A stretch of DNA of 42,495 nt, taken from Thecamonas trahens ATCC 50062. Its lineage: Eukaryota; Apusozoa; Apusomonadida; Apusomonadidae. How positions within the stretch are numbered: position 1 is the stretch's first letter; the number at the start of each line of letters is the position of its first letter. This document shows positions 1 to 11,183 of the stretch, piece after piece. The notes under the pieces were generated by a model. That model had not been told where the DNA came from, ran no database searches, and saw only the letters and a program-made list of their open reading frames with translations. The stretch spans positions 1 to 42,495 of the forward strand of contig NW_013657675.1 in assembly GCF_000142905.1 (NCBI RefSeq), written 5' to 3'. The translations under genes and the position numbers were made by a program.

Positions 1-626
1 AGTACGGCAGCCGGTGTCGACAGACTCACGGTTCCATCACCCCCGGCCGCACCCAGGGTGTCCTCGAGTATCCCCACGAAGAGCGAGAGGAAGGTGCGCT
101 CAACCGTTGTGGCCGCGCCCTCCCCGGCGAGCAGCCGGCTGACTAGCCCGCTCGCTTCCTCCGCAGACACCTGAGCCGCTCTAGCCCGTGCGGCCAGGAC
201 CTGTGCGAGGGTGCGGGAGGATGCTGCTGCTCCCCCCTCCTCCGTCCGAGAGCCTTCGTCCTTGACGAGTAGATCCTCCGCCCGACGATGGGCACGAGTC
301 ACGTGCTTCGCGACCCGCTGATTGTCGCCCGCAAAATTTTTTCCCTTCAACAGCCCGGCGACCGCCTCCTTCCATAGCACAGCCAGAATGGCGTTGAACG
401 TCTGACTCAGCGAATCCAGCCCCCTCTGACCAGCGGTCACGTGGTAGAGGCTCGCCTCTGTTGCTCTCGTAATATTCTGCTTGAGCACGGCGGCGGACTC
501 GACCGGTCCCGAAGCGGTCGGCGATACCCACTTCTGGATTTTCATGAAGAACGACGCGATGGCTTCAACGAGCGAGGGCAAGCACTCCTTGCGTACGGCG
601 TTGATAGTCTCGGTCTTGTTAGCCAT
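1..626 (-). CDS. Unknown protein, 5' part only (runs off the left edge)
   Basis: An open frame of 208 codons starts at the ATG at 626-624 and stays open to base 1, so the stop lies outside the window. The predicted protein begins MANKTETINAVRKE and is mostly helical: an N-terminal helix-rich part (LPSLVEAIASFFMKIQKW), then an Ala/Arg/Glu-rich middle and another hydrophobic helix (TFLSLFVGILEDTLG). I recognise no family. Codon choice is looser than in the neighbours: leucine uses CTG, CTA, TTG and CTC, and GCA, AGA, ATA and GGG occur, whereas the neighbouring long genes use almost only CTC and other C-ending codons. That could mean low expression, young age or foreign origin. The uninterrupted frame over 626 bp in a GC-rich genome supports coding, but not conclusively. 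Confidence 0.55.
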   Translation of the reverse strand, partial: MANKTETINAVRKECLPSLVEAIASFFMKIQKWVSPTASGPVESAAVLKQNITRATEASLYHVTAGQRGLDSLSQTFNAILAVLWKEAVAGLLKGKNFAGDNQRVAKHVTRAHRRAEDLLVKDEGSRTEEGGAAASSRTLAQVLAARARAAQVSAEEASGLVSRLLAGEGAATTVERTFLSLFVGILEDTLGAAGGDGTVSLSTPAAV

Positions 627-1190
627 TGTTAGACACTACTGCGTAGGGACAGCCTTAAAGGTTTCACAGAACTACGATGGGGTGTGACGCAGGGTGTGCA
701 CAAGCAAAGGCTAAACCCGATTTTACCCCCGAAGACCGGCACCGAAAGCTGACGTCAGGAACGAGGGAGAGAGAGACGTCTGCCCCAGGCTCAAGCACAC
801 GCTGTCTTGCGACAGGGCCTTGCTCACTACACTATCGATTCTCAACTTTGTTGTCGTTTGTCGTGGTGAATAGTTTTGCATGTAATATTTTTTGTGTTGA
901 CCCTGTTGTGTCGTGGTCATGGTTGATCTGCAGATCTGATCGATCAACCGCGCCCTGCCTCATCGACCTGAACGTCACCCGAGTCCATCCCATTGCCTGC
1001 TGGCTTTGTCCAGTCCCTGTTGGCTTACTCATACGTGTGCTGTGCAAGCCATGTATGATCTTTGGTTGTTGGTGTGGACGTCATTGCCTCGTTTGATGCC
1101 CGTTCCGGCTTTTCTTCAATTAATTCAACGTTCTACTCAATTAACGTCCGCCGCCTTCCCTCTGCCGGCCAAGTACCCGCCGCCCCTATC
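627..1190. other. Gene-free upstream region, no recognised feature
   Basis: This stretch lies upstream of the partial minus-strand gene. It is noticeably richer in A and T around 830-920 (including a run of T at 885-890) than the coding parts of the window. Short open frames on both strands have no coherent codon bias and no recognisable motif. It probably holds the promoter and 5' UTR of the gene at 1-626, but I see no specific element. Confidence 0.4.
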
Positions 1191-3330
1191 GCTCACACCC
1201 CACACATACCCATCAGCCGTATCATACCCACCTTTTTCAATGCTCAAGCCCAATTGCCATACCCATCATCCTTTCGCCCGCTATGCCACCCACGTCACGA
1301 CCCCCTCGTCCCCCCTACCATACTCATTACGCCCCGTCACCACCAACCACCACCCCACCCCTACCCCACCACCATCACTATCATCCTAGCCACAACCACC
1401 ACCACCCTGCCTTGGCCATCCTCACCACCATCCCATCGCGCACCCGCTTCCTCTTCCTCCTCCTCCTCCTCCTCTCCTCGCTCTACCTCACCCCCATCCT
1501 CTCCCCCGACCTCGACACCGACACCACTCCACCATCACGTGTCATACTATCCATTTACCAACCATCAACAATCTCAAGCCACCCAGTTCCGACCCAGCCT
1601 CCTCAGCTGGCCCCGCTTCGCCGACCACCAGCCCTCAGCCGTCGCCCGCTCGCCCGATCAGGCCCACCTTCATCACCACGTAGCTCGTTCCCACTACCAG
1701 CTACACAACCCACGACCACCACCAAGGTCATCACACATCCCACACTATCTCCAGTATCAATATCGCTGTCATCGACACCCATCTTCCTCGGCTCATTTCC
1801 GCGTCGGCTTGTTTTGCCTGGGTGGTTGAGCACGTCCTCGACCGTCCCACCCCGCACACGCCCCCGAGTACACTCATTACAAGATATGGCCAATCTGATT
1901 TCACTACTACCCTACTACATGACCACACTACCCCCTTGCACAGTCTCCAATCCATAACTGCTGTATTCCGAAATTCGAGTTTCGCCGGCTCGGGCCCAAG
2001 TTGTTGGCCCTGTGTCCCTTCGATGCTGCTGACCCCTCCTCCCCGGGCCCATCTCCGACCCCCACTCCCCACCATCTCCACTCACAATCACCACATCCAG
2101 ACCACACGTACCCATTATCCCTGCAACTATATCCATCGACTTCATTTGCCCCGATACGCACATCAGCCGACGTTATCCCGTCAACAGCATCGCTGCCGAC
2201 CGCCGGCTGCTCGCCGCCGACCGCCGCCCGCCGCCGACCGACCACCACCGACACCACCGAGGGCAAGCTAGCCATCGACAGGGCATTGGAGGCAATGCAT
2301 GCGGATAGCCACAACAATGGAAATGCCTACCAGTGCGCCCTCCAACCCAATCCTCCCCTCCCTCCTCCGGCCTTGCCCATCACAGCCCCGCCGGCCTGCT
2401 CATCACCAGCCGCCCCTGCCGCCGATCACCAAGCTAGACGACGAGACCACCGGGCTGGCCAGGACGAGGAAGAAGAAGAGAGGGCGGGGGCAATCGATAG
2501 GCAATGCAGTGGTGGGCCAGAGTGCAATGGTCTGCCTCCTTCCTCCAATCTCAAGCCATCGTCCCCATCGACGTCCATCTCAATCCAATCCATCCCGCCC
2601 TCCTCGCCCAAGCCGCCCAAGCCCCTCCACCCTCATCAACCACACCCCACACACACCCTTCATCCTCACCATACCCACCCACATCAATCCTTCACTCCAA
2701 TCGCCATACCCACTGCCATTCCGCCCATTCCGCCACCCACGTCACGACCCCCTTCATCCCCCCTACCATACTCATTACGCCCCTCACCACCAACCACCAC
2801 CCCCACCCCTACTCCACCACATTCACTATCATTGCAGCCACAACCACCACCCACATGTCCTGGCCATCCTCACCACCATCCCATCGCGCACTCGGCCTCC
2901 TCTTCCTCCTCCTCCTCCTCCTCTCCGAGCTCCAGCTCACCCGCATCCTCATTCCCGACCTCGACACCCACACCCCTCAATCATCAGATGCCATACTGCC
3001 CATTCTCCAACCAACTGCAATCTCAAGCCACCTAGCCCATCCAACCACCACGACCCGGCTCCCGAGTTTGACCTGTTTCGCTCCCGTGGTTCATACACCC
3101 AAGTCATGAGTCATTGCGGCAAAGGCCCGGGTCCACCCGCCCCGCCACCCACGCCACAACCCCCTCATCCCCCCCCCACCATACTCATCACGCGCCATCA
3201 CCACCAACCACCACCCTCATCCCCTACTCCACCGCCATCACCCCATCCCAGCCACATCCCCTCCCCCATGCCATGGCCATGCCCACCACCACCCACAATA
3301 CTCCCATCGGCGAACGAGATACAGCTCTTC
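1191..3330 (+). repeat. Pyrimidine-rich low-complexity region with three diverged copies of one segment
   Basis: About 2.1 kb is dominated by C, CA and CT runs on the plus strand. Inside it a segment of roughly 370 bp occurs twice, at about 1235-1600 and 2683-3050, with landmarks in the same order: CACCCACGTCACGACCCC, then ACCACCATCCCATCGCGCAC, then a (TCC)n run, then CAATCTCAAGCCACC. The landmark offset is constant at about 1448 bp. A third, shorter and more diverged copy lies at about 3133-3300 and ends before the (TCC)n run. Open frames of 200-390 codons cross the region, but the best frame differs between copies and within a copy, which argues against coding. Confidence 0.7.
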
Positions 3331-3376
3331 AATCGAGTACGTGCGTCAATCCACAACAATCACCGCTACAGCACAA

Positions 3377-4258
3377 CTATACCTTCCGCACGGCTGCGTC
3401 GTATGCTGGCGGTGCCTCATCCGCTGCTGGCGGCGGCGCAGACGGCGGCGCGTACGGATTAAACGGCGGCGGCGCGTTCGGCGTGGCGACCGCTGGCGCG
3501 AGGAGCGGATTGGGGGCAATGAGCGCTGCAGGCGCCGGCACAGGCGCGATGCCGGAGGTGGTGCTTGTGTACATGCTGTGCGGCAGTGGTGGACCTGCTG
3601 TGACGGCGGCCACACCGGATGTCGCCGGCATCGTGCCCGGTGCCCCTTCCTCGCTCTCGACAACGCCATCATCATCGTATGCGTCGGGGTTGTACGCCAC
3701 ACACAGGATGCACTGGACAATAATGAGAGTCGCCACCGCGATGCCGCCGATAATCATCATGATCGGCCCGCCAGTCTTTGCCCAGCACTTGAACGAGTCC
3801 TTAAAGAAGTTGTTGGGATCGCACGGGTCACCAAAGCCCATCGAGGCATGAATGGTGAAAATAGCCCCGAGCGCAAAGACAATGACGCCCAGGATGAGCG
3901 CAACGCAAGCCAACTGCGCCGGTCTCGTACGGCAACATCGTGTCTCGGTGCAGTCAGCTCCACCTCGCCCGTACACACCGCCACCCACGCCCCGCGAATA
4001 TCCTGGCCGATGGTGGATACCGTGGTGGACACCGTGGTGGACACCGTGGTGGACACCGTGGTGGACACCGTGGTGGAGAGCACCATGGTGGACACCGTGG
4101 TGGAGAGCACCATGGTGGAGAGCACCATGGCGGTGATGCCGACCAACGCGCCCGATCCGCCCTCCTGCCCGCCGCCCTCCTGCCCGCCGCCCTCCAGCTC
4201 GTCGCCCTCCTGCTCGCCGCCCGCCAGACCGTCCTCCTCTGCGTCCTCCAGCACCCAT
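3377..4258 (-). CDS. His/Gly/Arg-rich two-transmembrane protein with a C-terminal PPxY motif
   Basis: A 293-residue protein starts at the ATG at 4258-4256; an in-frame GTG lies three codons upstream. Residues 2-35 are built of GGRRA repeats and about 44-85 of HHGV/HHGAL repeats. A Cys-containing segment (DCTETRCC) follows, then two hydrophobic helices (about 115-136 and 165-189) separated by a loop with two cysteines (DPCDPNNFFKDSFKCW). The tail is acidic, then rich in Pro and Ala, and ends EAPPAYDAAVRKV; PPAY is a PPxY-type WW-domain ligand. This suggests a small membrane protein with a cytosolic sorting or ubiquitin-ligase docking tail, possibly metal-binding through its histidines. No family is recognised. 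The repetitive N-terminus also reads open in another frame, so the start is uncertain; the membrane part and tail are more secure. Confidence 0.6.
   Translation of the reverse strand: MGAGGRRGGRSGGRRAGGRRAGGRRAGGRRAGGRIGRVGRHHRHGALHHGALHHGVHHGALHHGVHHGVHHGVHHGVHHGIHHRPGYSRGVGGGVYGRGGADCTETRCCRTRPAQLACVALILGVIVFALGAIFTIHASMGFGDPCDPNNFFKDSFKCWAKTGGPIMMIIGGIAVATLIIVQCILCVAYNPDAYDDDGVVESEEGAPGTMPATSGVAAVTAGPPLPHSMYTSTTSGIAPVPAPAALIAPNPLLAPAVATPNAPPPFNPYAPPSAPPPAADEAPPAYDAAVRKV
4011..4138 (-). repeat. Coding 12/15-bp tandem repeat (HHG units)
   Basis: Plus-strand units GGTGGACACCGT (12 bp, about six counting variants) mix with GGTGGAGAGCACCAT (15 bp, three). Both lengths are multiples of three, so gain or loss of units keeps the reading frame of the membrane protein at 3377-4258, where they encode HHGV and HHGAL. 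A second coding repeat of GCCCTCCTGCCC type lies at about 4156-4215 and encodes the Gly/Arg-rich start. Confidence 0.85.
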
Positions 4259-4550
4259 TGCAAACACAACGTTGTGTAGGAGATATGTATATCCCTTCTA
4301 CCTCAACCGCCACCGCCCGTGAGCACTCTCTCTTCGCACCGCTCGCTCTGCCGTTGTTGCTCACTTCTCAGTACCAGAGTGCACCCAAAAATTGTTCACC
4401 ACCCCCCACCCCCCATCCACACCCGCTCACACCCTCCCCTCCCCTGCCATCAATCTTCGCCATGCACCCACACCAGGAGCCTAGCCAAGCTCACACCTCC
4501 ACACCGCTCCCCGTTCTCCCCACTCGATTCTACCCCGAGTGACCGTGACC
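4259..4550. promoter_or_regulatory. Divergent promoter region between the membrane protein and the URB1 homologue
   Basis: About 290 bp separate the start codons of two head-to-head genes. The plus strand from 4390 to 4530 is strongly pyrimidine-rich (C and CA runs), as in several other divergent gaps here. No TATA-like element or clear transcription-factor site stands out. Confidence 0.4.
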
Positions 4551-7500
4551 ATGGAGAACACTTACGAGGACATCGACATTGGTGCCCTCCTCGCCGGCCT
4601 CGGCAAGGAGCACCTCAACGATGTCTACCTTGGTACGCCGCCCCGCCCATCCCCGCATCTCATCCTCCATCCTCGCAACCCCCCCGCGCTCACTCACTGC
4701 CCCCCCCCCGTCCACAGCTATCAATGCCTTCCACAAGAAGAACACCGAAGCCCTTGCCGAGCGCTCTGGTCAGTCATCGCTTATGTGGGCGTATGCTGCT
4801 GCATCGCCCGAAGGCAAAGAGCTCGTGGACATCCTCAAGCGCGTCCTCACCGCTGTCGCCCGCTCCGAGTCGGCCTCGCTCGCTCCGCTCCTCGCTGCTG
4901 TCGTCGAGGTCTTTGCCGACATCATCTGGGCCGGCAGCTCGCTCCACGAGCGGACTCTGCCACGGACCAATGATCTGCCTGAACTGCAGGAGCAGGCCGA
5001 CGACCGCCTGCCTTCGCTTGCGCTCGCCCTCGCCCGCGCCATCCTCCGCTCCTACCTCGCCCGACTCTACCCGACGCTCTCCTCGTCGGGCCCGCAGGCC
5101 CTCGCCACGCTCCGCCTCCTCGCTGCCATCGCCGCTCTCTCGCCGACCATCGCTCGCGAGCTCATTCGCCGCTTCGACTGGTCCCTCAAGTCTTTCCTCA
5201 ACATTCCATTTGACTTTGGCCGCGCCTCGCAGAAGAACGGCGTTGCCGCCCTCTCAAAGGCCAACTCGCTCGGCGTCTCACCCTCTGATCTGGTCTCCGC
5301 CTACTTTGAGATTCTCATCACCCTCCTTGCTCACGATGCCCCGGGCATTGCCATCGCAACCGTCTCGCTTCGCACCGTCGTCCCGGCCACCTTCCAGATC
5401 CTCGGCATCGCCCCGCCGTCAGCCGTCGTCCCGCTGCTCACCCTCATCACCCAGCGCATCGCCCTCGCCTCGCACGTCACGAAGCGCATCCGCATGAAGC
5501 TCTTCAACTCACAGACCCTTGTTCAGCTCTCCAAGAACCTCGGCATCCTCCGCAACGACGAAGATTCACGCGCCCTCGTGCTCATGGCCCTCTTCAAGGT
5601 CCTGCTCAATGCCGACGACCCGGCCATGGCCATGTCCGCCTCAGATCTGCTCCGCGGTGTCATCACCGCTCATCGCACCTCAGACGTTTACCGTTTCTTC
5701 AGCCCGTCGTCCGCTGTCGGCGACGCCGCGGGCCGCGCCCTTGCCTCGGTCTCCTCCAGCGCCCTCGCTGCACTCGAGACCCTCCCGCGCTCGACCTCCA
5801 TCCGCTTCTCCATCCTCCAGCCGCCGCCGGCCGACGTCCTTTTCCTCACGCTCCACGCCGCCAACATCGCCCGCTCCACAACCGTCTTCCAGCTCCTTGT
5901 CTCGCTCCACACCACTTGGGGTCTCCGACAGCGCATGCTCATCCAGTACGTCCTCTCCTCGCTTCCGGCACTCGTCACCCCTTACATCGCCGCCTGCAAC
6001 TTTTCGTTTGAGCCGCGGCCCTCGCTCGTCTGGTTCTCGAACATGTCGTGGCTCACCCACCTCCTCCGCACCGTCACCCCGCCGCTCATCGTCGACGCCC
6101 CGCTCGAGTCGCAGGTCATGCCGCTCACCACCACCGTCTCGGCCCTCTCCCGTGCCCTGCAGCACGCCTCGCCGCTTGTTCGCTTCACCGCCTTTGGCCT
6201 CCTCGATGCTCTCTTTGCCCGTGTCGCCGTCCTCAGCTTCCAAGTCGAGCTCTACTTTGACGCCATCTCGGACAACCCCTCGCATCCGGCCCTCGTTCTC
6301 CACCACGGCCGTGCACTCACCGCCAAGGATGTCGCCCTCGACGACGATGTTCCGCTCGCCGCCTCGCACGACACCACCACCCCGGTCGCCACCCTCCCCT
6401 CGCACGCCGCTGCCCTCTCGCTCGTCGACCGCGTCCTCATCTCCTCGCTCCCCTCCCTTCGTGTCGTCCGCTCCGCTTACGCGAGCACCCTCCGCTCCCT
6501 CACAAAGGCTGCAAAGTCGGGCTCGGGCTCGCTTGACCTCGCCGCAGCCTCACTTCTTACCTCCATCCTCAAGGTCTTTGCTGGCTACGTCGCCCACGCC
6601 CCGTCGAGCCTCCAGGGCGAGCGCATGCTCTTCACTCGCCTGGTCCCGCCCACAGAGGTCCTCCTCCTCCTCCCGTCCGCCACCATCGACGCCCTCGTCG
6701 CCGTCCTCTCGCTCCCAACCACTCTCGGCTGGACCTCCGACTCCAAGTTCTCTCTCGCCCCACTCTGCGACCTCTACCTGCACACTCGCTCCGCTTCCCG
6801 CGCACCGCCGCCACCGTCTACGCCCTCCTCGTCCGCTTCCTCCGCGAGTCCGAGTACTTTGACGGAAACCCCATCGAGCTCCACCTCTGGCTGCACCTGC
6901 TCCCGGTCCTCGGCTCTGCCAACTTTACCGCAGTCCTCGACCGCGTCCGCGCCTCGCCGTTTGAGCACTTTGATGCCGTCGCCGATGCCATGGCCGCCGC
7001 GCCAAAGCCCGACGCCGACATGGCCTCCTTCCTCGCACACATGCGCGCATCGGCTAGCGCCTCCGACCTCACCGCTGCACCCTCCTCCAATGCCCTTGTC
7101 TGGTCGCCGCTCGTCGCCGCCTACATTGCCCACGACTCGCCTGATCCGGCCGTCCTCGCCGCCCTCGCCGCCCTCGAGCTCACCCCGGGTGTCCTTGCGA
7201 GTCTCTGTGCCTCGTCAAACATCGGCCTCCCCTCGCCGGCCCTCGAGCTTGACACCGCGTCCATCGGCGCAGACCAGGCCCGCATCATCCTTGCCGTCGC
7301 CGCCCTCAACCGCCTCATGTCGACCAAGCGTCCCACCTCGGACCTCATCACTGCCGTCCACGACATTGTCGACGACGCCATCGCAGCCAAGCACTCGGCC
7401 GCCCTCGTCGAGCTCAGCATCGTCGTCCTCCGCCACCCGGCCCTCGAGCGGGCATTCCTCCCCCCCAACGCCATCACTTCGCCTGATGCGCTCTCCTTGG

Positions 7501-10500
7501 ACGACGGCATCCTTGCCACTTCGGTCGCTTCGGTCGCTGGCACCATTCTTCGTGCGCTGCCGTCGCCGCCGCCCGCAGTCGCCGCCGCCCTCGCGCCCAT
7601 CATGGCCCGCGCCCAGCAAGCGTTCATGGCCTCGTCGCCCGCCCCCGACTCGCCGCTTGGCCAGACTCTTGGTGTCTGCCTCGCACTCTTGGCCAAGGGC
7701 TTCTCGCGGGAGCTCATTCCGCCGCTCGTCAACATGCTGCTCTCGCCCGACGTCGTTGAGCACATTGTCAACGCTCAGTCTTCGCGCCACTCGAACTACC
7801 ACATCGTCCTCTGCCTCCTCCTCCGGCGCGAGCTCGACGTCAACAAGTCCAACCGCGGTGACCTGCTCGGTGTCGCTGACACGGCATACTTTGCCAAGCA
7901 CTACTCGTCGACTCACGTCGCCACCCTCCTCACCGTCCTCGCCCATTCGGGTGTCCGCGACTGGGACGCCGTCTCGCGCCGGGTCGCTTCAGGCGAGCTC
8001 GACATCGACGACGATGAGGTCGCCTTCTACCTCCAGCTCACCGACGAAGAGAAGATCGTTCTCCGCCACACCTCGGTCCTCGCCCAGTTCACCACCGCCC
8101 TCGTCCAGAGCCTCGCCCTCCACGCCTCGCTGAGCCTCGCCTCCGAGTCCGACACCCTGCTCGCCGCCCTCGCCCGCCTCGGCGATCGCGCCACCGGCGA
8201 GGCTCTTGCCACCGTCGTTGCGCTTGTCCCCTCGTTCTGCGCCGCCCTCGCCAACTGGTGGGCGTCGCGCGTCGCTGCCGACAACATGCCGCTCCTCGCC
8301 TGGTTTGCGCTCCTCCTTCCCATCCTCGCCCCTGCGCTCGCCAGCCCGCACGTCCACCTCCCGGCCTCCGCCCGCGATGCCTTTGCCGTCGCCACCGTCG
8401 AGCTCATCCTCGATCCAGAGCTCCCCTCGCCGGGCATCGCCTTGGACATCATCACCGAAGCCATCGAGGCCAAGCGCCTGCCGGCAGCCGCCGTCGCCAT
8501 CCTCGCCGACATCATCACTTCGGACGACCACGACGACCTCGTCCTCACCACCATGGCGCCACACTCGCTCGCCACCCTCCGCCTCTTTGCCGAGTCCGAG
8601 CTCGCCACCCGTGACGTCACCATCGCCTTTGTCACCTGGGCCTGCGCCGACCTGGCCCACGCCTTCCGCAAGCCGGCCGTCGACCTGCCCATGCAGCACG
8701 CCGAGATCGATGTCTGCCTCCAGCTCGCCCTTGTCATTCGCAAGTCGTCGGCCTTTGGCGCCTACCGCGCCCGCAAGCCGGTCGTGGCCCCGACCCCGCT
8801 CGTCGGTCTCCCTGGCGAGCTCCTCGCCCAGCTTGTCCGCCGTGCCCTCAAGCGCCGCTTCCTCCGCCCGGACGTTCTTTTTGTCCTCCGCTGGCTCGTC
8901 CCGCTCATTCCCCACACCGAAGACGCGCCCGACCTCACCACCATCTACGACATGATCTTCCAGCACTCGCAGCTCCGTGCAGCGCTCTACCCGCGCGCCA
9001 CAGATGCTGATGAGCAGGACGCGGCCGACGAGCATGCCCTGCTCGACTTTGCCCACACCGACGAGGTCAAGCAGGCGCTTGTCGTCCTCATGCACGCTCT
9101 CCTCACCGCGCCCACCGCGCCCGCTACCGCTGCCCTCGCCCGCCACCAGCTGCCGCTGCTGCTCGCGGCCTACGGCGCTACCACCTCGCTTGCTGACCGC
9201 GTCCTCCTCCACATCCTCTTTATCTACGAGTCGGCCCAGCTCTCGCTCTTTGCCGACGCTTGGGGCTGGGGTGAGCACACCCTCACTCGCCTTGACGACA
9301 TTATCGAGATCGAGCTCCGTCGCTCGCTCGGCGGGACCGTCTCATCACTCGAGGCCTCGGACAACGCCGGCCTCCTCTCGTCGCACCTCATTGACATGAG
9401 CATGCTCGACCGCAGCCTCCGCCTCTTCCCCATCGACATGCCGCTCTCCGTCAACGCAACTTCGGAGATTCCCGAGCTCGAGGGTACTGTCTGGCAGTCG
9501 CTCGCCTCCAAGATCTTGCGCGGCCGGTTCTCCGCGGCAGGCAACACCGCCCACGTCTCTCCCACCGTCGTCGCTCTCGCCAACGCAAGCAAGGGCGTCA
9601 CCATGAGCGAGCCCACCTCCCGACCCTGCTACGACATGGGCTTCCTCCTCACCTTTTTCGTTCATGTCGCCGCCGCCAACACCGAGGCCTCGGTCGTCAT
9701 CGAGTCGGGCGCCCTCGCCATCGGCTTCCGCGCCCTCGCCGCCCACCACTCGAACGTCCGCAAGCTCGGCTACGAGCTTGTCTCGCTCATCGAGTCGCTC
9801 ATCCGCGCCTACCGCTTCCGCTCGCGGAGCAACTTTGAAGTCATCGTCGATCTCGTCAAGGGCTCTGTGACCCAGGAGTTTGAGCGCCTGCCCTCGGCGC
9901 TCTCGCTTGCGCTTGCGCTCGCCGCCCGCGTCCTCTCGTTTAGCAACAACCCGGTCTTCCCGGTCGTCGTCAAGTGGCTCACCAAGTACCCCTCGATCTA
10001 CATCCACCGCCTCCCGTTCCGCGGCCACTTTGCGCCGACCAAGACGGGCGACGGCGTCATCGCCCGCCCCTTTGTCTTTGACATCATCGCCCACGGCGCG
10101 CACTCGGCCCGCGACCTGGCCAACTTTGACAAGGCCTCGATCGTCCAGGGCGTGTTTGCCGCCTATCTCGACTCGGGCAACCCGTCGCAGGTCGTCGACT
10201 CGGCCCTAGCCTTTGTCCGCCACATGGCCCGCGTCCCGGCCCTCGCCACCCGCCTCGTCTCAAAGTACAGCTTTGCCGAGTGGATGGCCGCCGCCATCGC
10301 GCCGTCAGACCTCTCCGGCGACGCCCTTGCAGGCTTTATGACCATCGTCACCGACCTCTCGCTCGCGCTCGACGACGCAAAGGAGTCGGCCATCGTCGAT
10401 ACTGCCGTCTTCACCCTCCGCTCGCTCGCCACCGCCGTTCTCACCCGCATGATCGCCGGCTTTAACGCTCGCTCCTGGAAGAACTACGAGATCTCCGCCA

Positions 10501-11119
10501 TCTTCCACGCCGCCCTCGACCTCGGCGACCGCATCGACGCCCTCCCTTGCTCCATCCTCGCCGACATGCTCAACGCCTACCACGCCCACGTCCGGCCCAT
10601 CCTCTACGCCCGTGTTGCCCGCCGCGCAGAGGCCCGCCTCGTTACCCGCATGGTCAATGCCCCGCCGGCGTCCTCGGCCGCCTCGGCCGACGCGCGCCTC
10701 GCCTTTGCCACCTCCGCCGTCGCCGCTGCTCTCCTCCCCACCACCGTCAAGTGGTACCGCGACGAGCATCTCAGGGACGAGGTCTGGGACCATCTCCTTC
10801 CCGCGCTGGCTGGCTTCCGCGCCGTCCCCTCGGCATCACTCGTCACCGGAATCCTCGCCCTCCTCGCCGCCTCGCACACCTGCATTTCGCCCGCTCGCTA
10901 CGCCCGCCTCGTCGTCGCTGCCGCCCGCCTCGTCGGCCAGCACGTCGCCGCCCACCGGCCCGCCTCGCTCTCACCGCCAGCCACAAGTCGCTTGTCCTCG
11001 ACACCATCCCGGCCGCGCTTCGCGCCCTCGACTCGGCCGACTCTGGCTCGTCCGGTGCCGTCCTCGGCCTCGTCGACGCTCTCTCGGAGCTTGTCCACGC
11101 CACTGCAGCACCATCGTAA
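4551..11119 (+). CDS. URB1: URB1/Npa1-like nucleolar pre-ribosomal protein (one intron, two apparent frameshifts)
   Basis: URB1 (yeast Npa1) is a very large helical-repeat scaffold of early pre-60S particles in the nucleolus. Exon 1 is 4551-4632 (MENTYEDIDIGALLAGLGKE) and exon 2 starts at 4718. The N-terminal third resembles the Npa1 N-domain: RFDWSLKSFLNIPFDFG, later THVTKRIRMKLFNS-like text (HVTKRIRMKLFNSQTLVQL), matching the family's conserved KxRxxFFN region. The reading frame changes twice. Near 6775-6790 it goes from LCDLYLH to LRFPRTAATVYALL, and near 10960-10985 from QHVAAHRP to ARLALTASHKSLVLD, ending at TAA 11117-11119. Both changes need one added base, and neither site has a GT-AG intron. 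Repaired length is about 2161 residues, close to human URB1 (about 2270). Codon use is almost entirely C-ending. The family call rests on motif similarity by eye. Confidence 0.75.
4633..4717 (+). other. 85-bp spliceosomal intron in the URB1 homologue
   Basis: The donor is G|GTACGC and the acceptor TCCACAG|CT, preceded by a run of ten C. Removing it joins the first 27 codons to the long downstream frame through a split GCT codon. Without splicing, exon 1 reads into low-complexity proline-rich sequence and soon stops. Confidence 0.8.
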
Positions 11120-11183
11120 AGCAAGACACACACCCGTTGCTCTCCTTGTTTTTCACGCATCTGTTTACTTTCCACACGCCTGT

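Noticed and set aside
1062-3462. Long plus-strand open frames (up to 387 codons) rich in Pro, Ser, Thr and His
   Set aside because: They come from stop-poor C/CA/CT sequence. The duplicated copies keep different reading frames in different parts, codon bias is unlike real genes here, and no ordinary domain appears.
6770-10990. Programmed -1 ribosomal frameshifting in URB1
   Set aside because: No slippery heptamer of X XXY YYZ type is present at either change, and the family is not known to use it. Assembly error is simpler, especially as unrelated genes in the window show the same kind of change.
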